This document shows, in pieces, positions 17,743 through 29,000 of a stretch of DNA of 35,255 nucleotides. The notes below the pieces were generated by a model that worked only from the letters and a program-made list of their open reading frames with translations, was not told where the DNA came from and did no database searches. This DNA is from Chara braunii (Eukaryota; Streptophyta; Charophyceae; Charales; Characeae): the NCBI GenBank assembly GCA_003427395.1, contig BFEA01000388.1:1044772-1080026 (forward strand). The letters are read 5' to 3'. Numbering within the stretch: position 1 is the stretch's first letter; each line of letters opens with the position of its first letter. Both the position numbers and the translations under genes were made by a program.

Positions 17743-19047
17743 TTGGGAGAATGCCATGACACGGAGGGTCATTTTGGTTGGCAGAAGACTTTAGCCAACC
17801 TGATGCGCGCATACACCTGGCCAGGGATGAAGAATGACTGCGTAGAGTATGTTCGCAGTTGTAAGGTTTGCCAGCGTAATAAGAGTCGCACGCGAGCGCC
17901 GTTAGGTCTTCTCAGGCCCTTACCGATTCCAGACCAGCCAGGAGACTCGGTGTCCATAGACTTCATGGACACTCACGTCAAAAGCAGGCATGGCAAGAGC
18001 CAAGTCATGGTCATAGTTGACCGNTTTAGCAAGTACNNAGTTTTTGTTCCTTTGCCTTCAGAGGCACGNACTGATNTAGTCNTACANAGATTCTTTGACT
18101 GTTGGGTAAGCGAGAATGGAGTCCCACTGTCTATAGTTAGCGATAGAGATAGTCGCTTTACTAGCCAGAACTGGCAAGAACTCNTGGGAGTATACGGATC
18201 TAAGTTGTTGATGTCGTCCGGCCGTCATCCAGAGACTAACGNTNAGACNGAACAAANGAACAAGATCCTACAGCAAGTTNTGCGCATGTACATTAGGCCA
18301 GATCAGATTAACTGGGATGAGATGCTGCCTAAAGTNGNTAGNNCGTACAACAACAGCGTGCATCTAGCCACCTGCCNCACTCCCAACGAACTGCACAAGT
18401 CCTTTAGACCGCGCAGACCGTTNGAGGGACTCAACCGGGATCANATTCACAGATTGCCGCCCGGGACCAGGGAGTTTGCTATACAGCACGAGAAAGAACT
18501 AGCTACTGTNGTAGAGAACCTCAGGAAAGCCCAGCATAGGATGATAGAGCAGGCGAACAAANNTCGTNGCCCTTCACAGTTTCAAGTAGGCGACTTNGTC
18601 TGGGTCAGTTCTANAGAGTTTGCGNCTGAGGAGAACATCTCGCAAAAGTTACTGCCCACATATAGAGGACCGTGGCCTGTTCTGGAAGTCAAGGGCGGCG
18701 AAGATGGACCGTCCTATACGATAGAACTCCCAGCACACCTCCATACTTACCCAGTTTTCCATGCATCGAAGTTGTTACCTTGTCAAACAAGTGATCAGTT
18801 TTCATCCCGTAGATCTATGATTCTGCCCGATATGGATGGAAGGTATGACATCGATGGCATAGTTGTTGAAGATGTATTCAGAACTGGAGGTAGGGGTCGT
18901 CCACAGAAACAGTACAAGGTTCATTTTAGTTATCAGGAACCGGAAGACGACCGCTGGTTTACAAGGTCTGAACTTCTAGAGACAGCTCCCGATATAGTCC
19001 GGGCCTACGAGAGACNGCAGAAGGGTAAAGGTCCTGCCTTGGACTGA
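17743..19047 (+). pseudogene. Pol: integrase with C-terminal chromodomain
   Basis: 434 codons. The N-terminal zinc finger has CHDTEGH...CKVCQ (HHCC). The catalytic core has D (17,959), D (18,142) and E (18,250), with 35 residues between the last two, the D-D(35)E spacing of retroviral-type integrases. A GPxxV-like barrel follows ('PTYRGPWPVLEV'). Residues ~365-425 form a chromodomain ('VEDVFRTGGRGRPQKQYKVH', then 'DDRWFTRSELLE'), which in chromoviruses targets insertion to marked chromatin. About 20 codons contain N bases, so integrity cannot be judged fully. The true domain starts upstream of the first ATG, near 17,690. Confidence 0.92.
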
Positions 19048-19070
19048 AATTTTCTCGGAGGACCTCGAAT

Positions 19071-19085
19071 TTAGGCCGGCGGGAG
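19071..19085 (+). promoter_or_regulatory. Weak polypurine tract before 3' LTR
   Basis: The bases just before the 3' LTR end in ggcgggag. This is the expected place for the plus-strand primer, but the purine run is short and broken, so the assignment rests mainly on location. Confidence 0.4.
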
Positions 19086-19979
19086 TGAAACGGTATTCAC
19101 CAGTTGCAGTAGCGAATGCAGATCCCAGGGCTCGATCCCTAGTTCCCCGTCTTACCCGTGTACAGTATCAGTGTTAACCTGTAGACTTGAACCCGCGACC
19201 TGTAGGAACGCCAGTGGTAGGTAGATTGTCGTAGGTCCCAGGGTAGAAGGGAATCNAACTGTAGACCTGTAGAGTAGGAGTCTAGATGGTTCCGAAGTCG
19301 TAGTTGTAGGATGCCTGAAGGGTCAAGGTCGTAGCTGCTACTTACCTGAAAGGGCNAAGTCGTAGNTGCTACAGTACCGAAAGGCCAAGTTAGAGACTTC
19401 TAGAAGTGGCCTTTNGGAGTTAGCCTGCGTTCAACAGAGGCAAGTGGTCAAGTGGTGGTAGGCCACCTCGNTGAGTCAACAGTCCCAGTTAGTCAGTCCG
19501 GTCCTGTCCAGCAAGTACCGTCTGGGACTGTGNGCACCAAGGGCCAAGGGACACAGNGCAGACCAACGCAGNGCAGANGTATAAATCAAGAGGCTGCGTC
19601 CAGCCATTCATTCATTCCTGCGGATGCCATGCGGAAGCGCTGCCTCAGCAGCTTGTGCGAGGAGGTCTGCAGTGCGCCCGAAGACGAAGTGGGCAGAGAG
19701 GTGTAGTGTAGCGATAGGGTAGTGGCAGCTAGCGCTGCCATAGCTGTAGCATAGTGTGTGTGTGTGTTGCGTATGGAGACTGAGTGTTGCGTGTGGGACA
19801 TCCAGGGTGATCCAGAGTGCGAACAGTGAGTTGTGTGGGCGCGCAGTCGTCATAGCCAGTTGGAAGAGAACTCTTATCTGGGCACGATATCTTTGAGTAC
19901 TGTGTGGGCGCATGTCGTCAGTGTGCTGTACCGCTGTTTGCATGCATGATGAAGTGTGAATAAGCCGAGTCTGATTGCA
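19086..19979 (+). repeat. 3' LTR
   Basis: Matches the 5' LTR along its whole length. It carries an extra 8 bases near 19,893 and about ten N calls. It ends CA, followed by ATAA and the continuing satellite. Confidence 0.93.
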
Positions 19980-20560
19980 ATAACCAGAAGTAGACCAGAA
20001 CCACTATGCACCTGTTCACGATAACCACAGCATAACCAAAACTGTAACACAGAACCAGAACCAGAATCAGAACCCCACAACCATAAACCGAAAGTAGAAC
20101 CGGAACCATAACCAGAAGTGGACCAGAATCAGTACACTCCTTTTCATGACCACCACTTGATAATCAAAGCCATAACTCAGAACCGGAACCAGACATAAAC
20201 CGAAACCAGAAAAGAAGCGTACCCAGAAGTGGACCAGAGGCCGTAAAACACCTGTTCACGACAAACACACCTTATCCAGAGCTATAACCGAGAACCGGAC
20301 CAGAGCCAGAACCAGAACCAGAACCAGAACACCTGAACCATAAACCGAAATCCGAACCGGAACTGTAGCCAGAAGTGGACCAGAACCAGTACACAATTGT
20401 TCACGACAAACACACCATACCCAAAGCTATATATAACCCAGAAGCTGACCCCGAACCGCGGAACCCTAAACCAAAACCAGAACCGGAACGAATACCAGGG
20501 CAAACCTGGAACTGAAGCTGGGACCAGAAGGGGAACCATAACCAGAACATAATACAATAT
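19980..20560. repeat. ccagaacc-rich satellite, right block
   Basis: About four to five further units of 115-140 bp, marked by 'cctgttcacga' words at about 20,011, 20,251 and 20,395 and 'cagaagtggaccagaa' runs. Units are more divergent toward 20,560. Confidence 0.85.
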
Positions 20561-20802
20561 GAAGTCCCAAAGGTGTGGCGATCGCAGGATATTTAGTTGA
20601 CCAGAAGTTTCGCAATTGCATTGAATGTCTTATGTCTTGCGTTGAATGTCTTATGTCTTGCGTTGAATGTCATGCTGATTAGTTGTATTTCGATTTGTCA
20701 TTGTATTTTTTGTTTTTTTTCGTTTGTCATTGTATTTCGATTCGTCGTTGATATAGGGTGTTTTGCGATAAGACGTTGAGAGAGACACCTTGTGGCGACG
20801 AC
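20561..20802 (+). promoter_or_regulatory. Region upstream of the FAH start codon
   Basis: Short 5' region between the satellite and the first ATG. It contains a 20-21-bp unit 'tgcgttgaatgtcttatgtc' repeated about three times (20,620-20,670) and two 'ttgtcattgtatttcgatt'-like words. Transcription start and core promoter cannot be placed with confidence; I see no clear TATA box. Confidence 0.35.
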
Positions 20803-20883
20803 ATGACTGGTGGTGGTGGTTCAGATGCAGTATGCAACCGCAACAACTTTGAAGTTGATTTGAATAAGCCTTCTGTTTTTCAG
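20803..20883 (+). CDS. FAH: FAH exon 1
   Basis: Encodes residues 1-27, MTGGGGSDAVCNRNNFEVDL then NKPSVFQ. The ATG at 20,803 is the first in frame and lies just upstream of the conserved F.VDLNKP..FQ start of plant FAH proteins. A donor GTAAGC follows CAG (phase 0). The Gly-rich lead is somewhat longer than in land plants. Confidence 0.88.
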
Positions 20884-23800
20884 GTAAGCGAGCGATCTGT
20901 CATTGTTGTGTTTGCCAGAGACCTTGCAGTGGCAGCATCCCACTGTACTCGTATTCCTATCTCTACGGTGGGGCAAGTGTTGTGCGATAATTGCTGACTT
21001 TTCGAGGTGTCTGGGGTTTCTTCACGCTATGCGTGCGTGTGTGAGCATTTGGTTTGATCTGCAATTCTGTTTGCAATTTCTCGAATCTTTGCGATTTCTG
21101 AGGTCTTTGACAAAAATGTTTTTCAAGTTCTGAACTAGGTTGTTTGTCCAGGCGCCCCGCCACCCAACTTGTGCCCCGATTCCCGCGCCAGGGGGCCCGG
21201 CCGGCCATGAACCCCGGGCAGGGTTCATTGCAATACAAACGATTTTTGGCTGAGGGTCACATCAGAATTCCTCACGGAATGGAAGATAGGAAAGAAACCA
21301 ACAAAATCAGAGTAAGGTACACCACCACCACCCCCNNNNNNNNNNNNNNNNNNNNNNNNNNNCTTTAAAGTGTAAACCCCTTCAGCCCCTTAAGAACCAA
21401 TTTAAACCCCTTCAGCCCCTTAAGAACCAATTTATACCCCCTTCCCCCCCGACCTTGACAGCCAAGACGTGAAAAGAGAGAGGAGCCCGGATCTGGGCTC
21501 TGCGCATGCATGGAAAATCCTCACCTCCCCCCCCCAAAAAAAAGAAAAAGAAAACAAGGGCTGATTTTTGCCTGCAGGGGACCCCCGCGTGACTTGCTCG
21601 GTTTGCACGGCCGTGCTGCACACAGCCGGGCGAGCCAAGTAGCCGACCGTCTTCGCCCGAATAGAACGCCCGGTCATAATCGCTGCATCTGGACCGAAAG
21701 TTGTGTCAAATACAGCTATAATGACCGGGCGCTCTATTTGGGTGAAGACAGTAGGTTGTGAAGTCTGAGTGCTAATGTTTATGAAATTCAATGGCCTTTG
21801 CTGAAACCAGGCAGGGAGGGATTTGTGAAAGCTTGGGGATTTTTCAAGTCTTTGTTTGGTTCAGCCACAACTATGTTGGTACCTCTGTATCTGGCACGAC
21901 CATAGCGTGCTATAGCTTGTAGGGTTCAAGCACTAACTATGTTTGCTAAAACCCTACAAGCTAACTTGGGGTTTTCGCGTACATAACTTGTGGGGCCTAC
22001 GCAGGGGGTCGTGTCAGGCAGATCCAGGTAGAACTGTGGTAGAACCAAGTACCAGGCAGCATTGGGAAGAACGCGGCTCCTGAAAAGTTGGAGTAATGAA
22101 AACAGGTTTTGTTCAGGCAGAACTGGGTAGATGCTGCACCTTTGTTCTTTTTCCTACCAGCTATGGCTTGACTTTGTGTGGAATTTCTTTTTGTTTCTTT
22201 TTTTTCTCCTTATTAAATCAATTATGTAGACTTTGGATGGGCTGGAAAGCCCTGTGAGTTGTAACCCTTGTTCATGAGGGTGCAAAGTGTTTTGCAAAAG
22301 TATCCTCCAAATTGTCTGGGTAAGTTGTAAGTTGTAACCCTTGTTTGTGAGGTGGGAAGTCTTTTGCAAAAGTGTCCTCCAAATTGTTTGGGTGCAAAGA
22401 TTATGACCCTTGTTTGTGAGGTAACCTTGTTCATGAGGGTGCAAAGTGTTTCACAAAAGTACCCTCCAAATTGTCTGGGTAAGTTGTACGGCTTGTTTGT
22501 GAGGTGTGAACACTGCGACATCTTTTGCAAAAGTATCCTCCTCCAAATTGCTTGGGTGCAAAGATTATGACCCTTGTTTGTGAGGTGCGAAGTCTTTTGC
22601 AAAAGTATCCTCCTCCTAATTGGGTGCAAAGATTATGACCCTTGTTTGTGAGGTGCGAAGTCTTTTGCAAAAGTATCCTCCAAATTGTTTGGGTGCAACA
22701 CTGCAAAGATTGTAACCCTTGTTTGTGAGGTGCAAAGTCTTTTGCTAAAGTATCCCTCCAAATTGTTTGGGTGCGAAGTTTTTTTGCGAAAGTCCCTCCC
22801 AAACCCTTGTCTGGGTGCTGTGTGGCAGTCAGTGCATGCGTCGGGCTCAGAAATGAAATTGTTTGAAGTTCAGGGATCGGGGGCATGGTCGTGGTGGTTG
22901 TTGGCACGGGGGGCCGGGGATGGGCGGGGCCTCGGGGAAGGAACAGACATACGTTGTGTAAAATGACAGTGTCAAACACTTTTTGGCTGAGGTAATCTCG
23001 AAGTACCTCTTTATTTTTCAGGAGAAAAAAAAGAACCCATTACAATCCCTTTCGTCACCCCCAGCCCCCCTACCCACCCCACCCCAGCCCCACTAGACCT
23101 AGAAGTTTTTAACGAAAGGGCAGAGTCTGCACGTTCTCGACAAATGCGTTCACACAGCACAGTCAAAGAAAACAAATAAGATTCCCAGGCAGTTTCAGGC
23201 CCGCCAGGCAGTTCCAGGCCCGCCGGGACTTTTTTTACTTATTTATGGATGCAATTGCGGTCAGATGCATCCAGGTTCTGGCGTAAGTGCGGTCATATAC
23301 ATACATTTTAGATAGAGCTAGTGTGAGCATGTGCTAAAAAACGTAAACAATTTGCCACAAGTAACCAAATATTAGAGTTTCTTTATGTGTTTTTCAACTT
23401 TTTTGGACTGGGTCAAGTTTTTGAGGTCAACTTTTTGAACTCCTATTTTTGGCCATGTATGGATTGTGCATGTGGATATCCTAGAATGCACAGTGGCCAT
23501 GCAGATCTTCTCTGCTTCGTTCCGATCTTAATAGAGGCTTAAGGGGCAGACATCTCGCCCTTTCCCCTCCGGTCGAACGAAATTGACTGCGTGGTTCACA
23601 ACGTATCCCGCGGAAAGTATCATCCACGCCTAAGGGCGGCATACTCACACTAGCACTTTCCTAAATGTATGTGACTGCAATTGTCGACAGACCTGGATGA
23701 ATCCGACCGAAATCCCGTCCACAGCGTGGTAGAATAAGTCGTAATGTGAGTAGGCGCTAATACTGTTCGGGCGAAGTTGCAAACAGGTGATCTGGCCAGA

Positions 23801-24495
23801 AGTGAAAACTTACGTCAAAGAACAAAGCGTATTTTACTATTTTGAGGTGAGGTTATCACTTGGCTACGGTTTCGCGTTGGGGATTCTTCTACTGGCACTC
23901 TCCTAAACATATCTGACCACACCTCGTAATGCTGGGGACTCACGTGGGCCATCCTGGATGGACCTGGCCGGCTGGGACTGCAATTATATTTTATTTTCTT
24001 ATACTGATTTATCGTTTATGTCAGCCAGCCAATCTTCATAGAATGCTCTCCTTGTCCCCTATCTGTTTTCAGACAGTTCAAATCTATTAACGGTGGATTT
24101 GCAGATACTTCATGAATCTCTATGCGATCGCAATTTAGTGCTTGCGCATCAAAGGAACACAGTGAATTACATTAAATTGTCTTTTGTGTGTGTGTGTTGG
24201 GGGCAAGGGGGGTGTGCATCCATGTGTGCATGTGTACGTGTGAATGTGTGCACATGTGTGCACATGTGTATGCTACTATGAGCAAATGCGTGTGTGTGTG
24301 TGTGTTGGGGGCAAGGGGGGTGTGCATGCATATGTGCATATATGTGTGAATGTGTGCACATGTAGGACTTCATTTTTTGAGTTTTTTATTTTATCACCTC
24401 AAGGCGTGTGTATGCGTAAATGTCTGTGTTGGCGACAAGGGGGGTGTGCATTCATGTGTGCATATGTACGTGTGAATGTGTGCGCATGTGTATGT

Positions 24496-24534
<39 letters not shown>

Positions 24535-24537
24535 NGN

Positions 24538-24595
<58 letters not shown>

Positions 24596-26014
24596 ACTCT
24601 GAGTCGGCTCTGGAACATGAAACAGGTGGGTCATTTGAAGGAGCGGTACGAGGAATGGCTGCATAAACCGATCCTGACAAAAGAGGGTCCACGTCTATTT
24701 GAAAACGGCTTCTGTGAGGTATATTGCTAGCCTTTCTGATTAGTTTTACTATTACTATTTAGTTAATTATATATATAAATAACGCATGTGCCAACATGGT
24801 GATGTTTTTTTATTCACTCATTCGATTCTGCGACGTTTTCTTTGCATTTAAAGTCAGCTTTTTTTGTCTTAGTTAGTGTCATTTTCTTTCCTTTTTTCTT
24901 CTGAAAAGCTGCCTGCCATTTTTAACGACTTTTTATCCAAAGCTATTGTCACATGAAAACGAAGAGATTTTCACATAGCTACTTTGTGACTGCTTGAGAT
25001 CGCAATCCAGGACAGCATCAACATGTCCCATGCACAAGACACAATGACGAAGCAGATTTCGAGAGTGATTCACACCATACCAGACAGAGATATGCACAGT
25101 GGAAGTCCAATACCCAACAGGAATTGATAGCACCAATTCAAAAGTCTCCCTCTGATGTTCACGGTATGAATTACCGATGATGTTTGCTTGTACGTTTACC
25201 CTTATATTTTTCAGAGAAACGACCGATGTTTGAGGGGGAAGAGAAACAGACACGCTCATTCAAGCTGGCTTTCTTGCTCTCCTGGTGTTAAATGTCGCTC
25301 TTTTTTATTATGGGTCTTTGATGAGATAACCGACTCTTAGTGTCTATGTGCCTCTCTCTGTTAAATGACGTCCATGTGATTGCATTATTACAGCAACTAC
25401 CAAGACTTGAAGAAAAGCAAAGGGGCGCAGTGTCTGCGGTCCGATTTCTACTTTGTTTTTCTTTTTTTTGTCCCCAATCTTCTATATAGTATATACCTCT
25501 TTTCTTTCAATCTTTCTTTGGTGTAAATGGCTCCCTGTTCGTTGCCAAACAGGGGAGGCCTTCTTTGTAATTAACACCTCTTTGGTCTATTAATGAAGTT
25601 ATACCACCAGTACGTTTCCCAGCCATTTATTTTTTTTCGAAGTTGCGGCTGGCATGCCGCCGCAGCTTTCAGGGCTCGACTGCCAGAGCAAAATGGCTGG
25701 CGACTCCAGCCAAAAGCAGGCCTGCGCCAGTCCGTTTTTTTTGGGCGCATAGTGCGTTTCCATCCCTGGGGAAAAGTGCCTCAGAAGTACTGGTGGTTTA
25801 AGCTGGGCCAGTCCTGATTGTCTCTTTCTCTCTCCTCCCCTTCTTCTATCCCCCTCTCTTTTCCCTCGTCCCCCCCCCTGCCCGCCTTTTTCACTCTGCT
25901 TTTCTTATTGGGTGCTAGGAAATCATTTTGCTAACTAGTTTGTGCCCATTCTGGCAATGCACATGGGAGAGTGAGGGTGCACGTGTTTGTGGGGGTTTCA
26001 GCAGAAGAACGGTT

Positions 26015-26096
<82 letters not shown>

Positions 26097-29000
26097 GGGG
26101 AAGCGGGGAAATGGGGCAAAAGGGGGCAAAAGGGGGACATGAAGAATCTACTTTCCACCACTCTGCCATTTCTTTTGTTTTGTTACATTGTTCGTACTGT
26201 TCACCATATCTGAAATTGTATAAGGTACCTAACCATACATCTTAGCAGCGGCTTAACCAGTCATTAGGCCTCTGACTGTACATGCATAAAACGTGTAAAT
26301 GTGAATTTCCTATTTAGTATTTAGTATGAACACGCCCTGTACACACGGTGCTGTGGTTGAAATGGTGGTTCTTACCGTTTTTGTGTGGCCAAACAGTTCT
26401 TCTCTCGGACGTACTGGTGGGTCATTCCGCTTGTGTGGCTTCCTGTTGTTGCATGGGCTGAGCTACGAGCCATTCAGGATGGAATCAAACCCTCGCAGAT
26501 CTTGCCGCTAATGGTCGGTGGGGCTCTCCTTTGGACGCTAGTAGAGTACACTCTGCACCGGTTCATCTTCCACCAAAAGACGTCATCGTACTGGTAAGTG
26601 CTTAAGCAAGCACACACTCATTTGCTCTCTCCCTCGTGCCACGTCCTTCCTCTCCCACACACTCCCACTAACACACACACACACACACACAACCATACAA
26701 TCGCGGTTGCCGTGCCTCTGTTTCCCGAGCATGTGGGATCCACGTTCCCCATGACATATGTCTACAGTGCGCCATTCAATGCATTAACTGCAGCTGTGAG
26801 AATTGGATGCGATGCTTCCACAGTGCAAACACGAACTGGCCCTGTCCGGTCTCTGCAGTGATGGCCACTTAACCGCAGGCATCGCCTACTCCTCGAACTC
26901 CTTTCTCCTTTCTTTCTGCAACCCAACGACTGAGTGGCCTCTCCTCTTGTGCGAGTCTCTAGCAGTCAGTCTCCTCTGCCAGTTAGTATTGAGGACCCTA
27001 TGAGGTTCCTCTTTCCCCTGTTTTTCTCCTCCTTCCACCCTCCTCCTCTCTTCCCCCCCCCCTCCCCCCTTCCAAAAAAAAACCGCCTCCTCCTCCCCCT
27101 CACATTCCCCTTCTCCCTCCCCTTGAGCAGAACTTCTCTGTGTTTTGTTTGGACTCTTCACGTATAGTCTCTGAGGTCCATACACAGAAAGCATTTGAAT
27201 TAGCAACACTCAGAGAATGACAAGATATAAGTTGCAGGTTTACTGAAAAGCGAATGGCTGTGTACACATTCCATGCTTGAGAGTACACAGACGTGGTGGT
27301 GACGTGGTGGTCCTTGCTCCTCGCAGAATACAACAATCACGCGCCCGACGCCCGTGTCATCAAAATATGGTAATTGTTGAAACAGTGCCATCATTTAGAA
27401 GACTGTAAGGTAAGGCTGTTTCGATTTTGGATGTGCTCATCTGGATGGAAAAGGGGTTTTCATGTAGCTCATAAGGGGTTTTTACAGTTTAGACAAAATT
27501 GGCAGCTTTGGCAGCTTCTAGGACCTTTCTCGCTAGTCATGTTTTATACGACAGATTTTCGCAGTAGACCTGTGAGGAAAGGATGAAGCAGGGCAAGCTG
27601 ACAGTCAATCCTCCACGAGGTTGGGAGCAATCAATGCTGGTCAAGGGTCCTTCGGCCGGACGGAAGGAAGCGTGGGTGAGCACTTATGATGTATCCTGTT
27701 TCTTTCTGACTTGCCGGTGGAATAGGAACCGGACTGATGCTTTCCAGAATGGAAATGGAGCCAGGACCATAAGGGCCAAAGGGGTGGTTGTGCTGACTGT
27801 CTAAAACACACGTGTGACACCCTGAGATGGTATATCCTACCTTTGTCCCCCGAGTACAACGGTCCAGCATTATAGCTGTATTGGGGTATCTTTCAGTCTA
27901 AATACAGTTATAATGAGTGTACATTGTATCCGGGGGAAGAAGGGAGTTGTAGACAGGGGGGCTGAAACGACAGTGATTATAGAATTGTGGTGGTCGTGGG
28001 AGCGATGTTGACTGTAACATCTGTCTATATGCCGCACCGTCATCATCTGATGTGACAACTGCGGCTGCTAGAATTGGATGTGGTGCGTCCAGCCTTCCAC
28101 AGTCCATACCTAAACGATTCCTGTACGGTCTGCAGGATTTGCCACTAAACCATCGGCGGCAACGCCTGCTCCTCGCCCCAGTTTGGCCTCTTGTGCCATT
28201 CCATAGCAGTCGGCCGTGTCTTAGTATAGTGCACCCTATGAGATCCGGCGTTCCCCTGTTCTGTTTCTCCCTCCCTCCATCTCACGTCCCTTCCCCTTCT
28301 TCTTCCTCCCTCCCCTTGTGCAGCAACTACTAAACACATGCAAATGAGCATCAGTAAAACCACCGGTTCAGCGGAGCCTGTTTGTATGATCTGACCGTCC
28401 GGTCCCGCGCAGCCTGAAACGTCACTCCTACTGGGTCACAACAACTTCGATTGGAGTATCCACTTGGTTTGGCGCAACTGCGTTCGCATGGCCTGAATCA
28501 TTTGTATTCTTTTTTTTTTTTTTTTTTTTTTTTGCCTGACGAGGCTGATGTGGAATCACCTGGGCAACATCCCTGATTTTTCTTGGGACTTTTTTGTCGT
28601 CGGAAACGAGAACTAAGAATCTCCAAAGTTGGGGTACTTTGGATTTTTTTTGAAATTTATTTTGAATGCCCAGGTTCCCCTCATGGGCCTTGTACACTGG
28701 TAAGAAGATGCCGACGTAGCCTCACCTGAACTGGTGGGTTTAAGAGAACAGATTAAATAGAATTTGCATGTGTGCTGAAAAGCAAATGGGTGTGTACGCA
28801 TTCCAAGGTTCGCACCTCTCTGAATATAACAATGAAACGGACGTTCCGTCAAAACATTGCATCTATAATATCATATATGTAACTCGATAGAAGACTGAAA
28901 GATTAGGCTGTTTCAATCTTGGATCCACTCATCTAGTAGTCAAATAAAAGGGGGAGGACAAAAGGAAAGAGGGGTGGTTGTGGTGACTGTCTGAAAGGCT

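Larger units (their letters stand above)
11006..19979 (+). mobile_element. Ty3/gypsy LTR retrotransposon with chromodomain
   Basis: A complete 8974-bp element, bounded by TG...CA LTRs of 886 bp (11,006-11,891) and 894 bp (19,086-19,979). It has a primer binding site, gag, a CCHC zinc knuckle, then protease, reverse transcriptase, RNase H, integrase and a C-terminal chromodomain. That order and the chromodomain identify a Ty3/gypsy chromovirus-like element. It sits inside the ccagaacc satellite, with ATAA at both outer edges (11,002-11,005; 19,980-19,983) as a likely target duplication. The reading frame is broken at several points, so the copy cannot encode its own machinery. Scattered N bases lie mainly from 18,024 to 19,578. 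Confidence 0.95.

Noticed and set aside
25593-25817. 74-codon frame in FAH intron 2
   Set aside because: It coincides with a foldback repeat bounded by accaccagtac words, has no homology I recognise, and lies between two well-supported exons in which it has no place.
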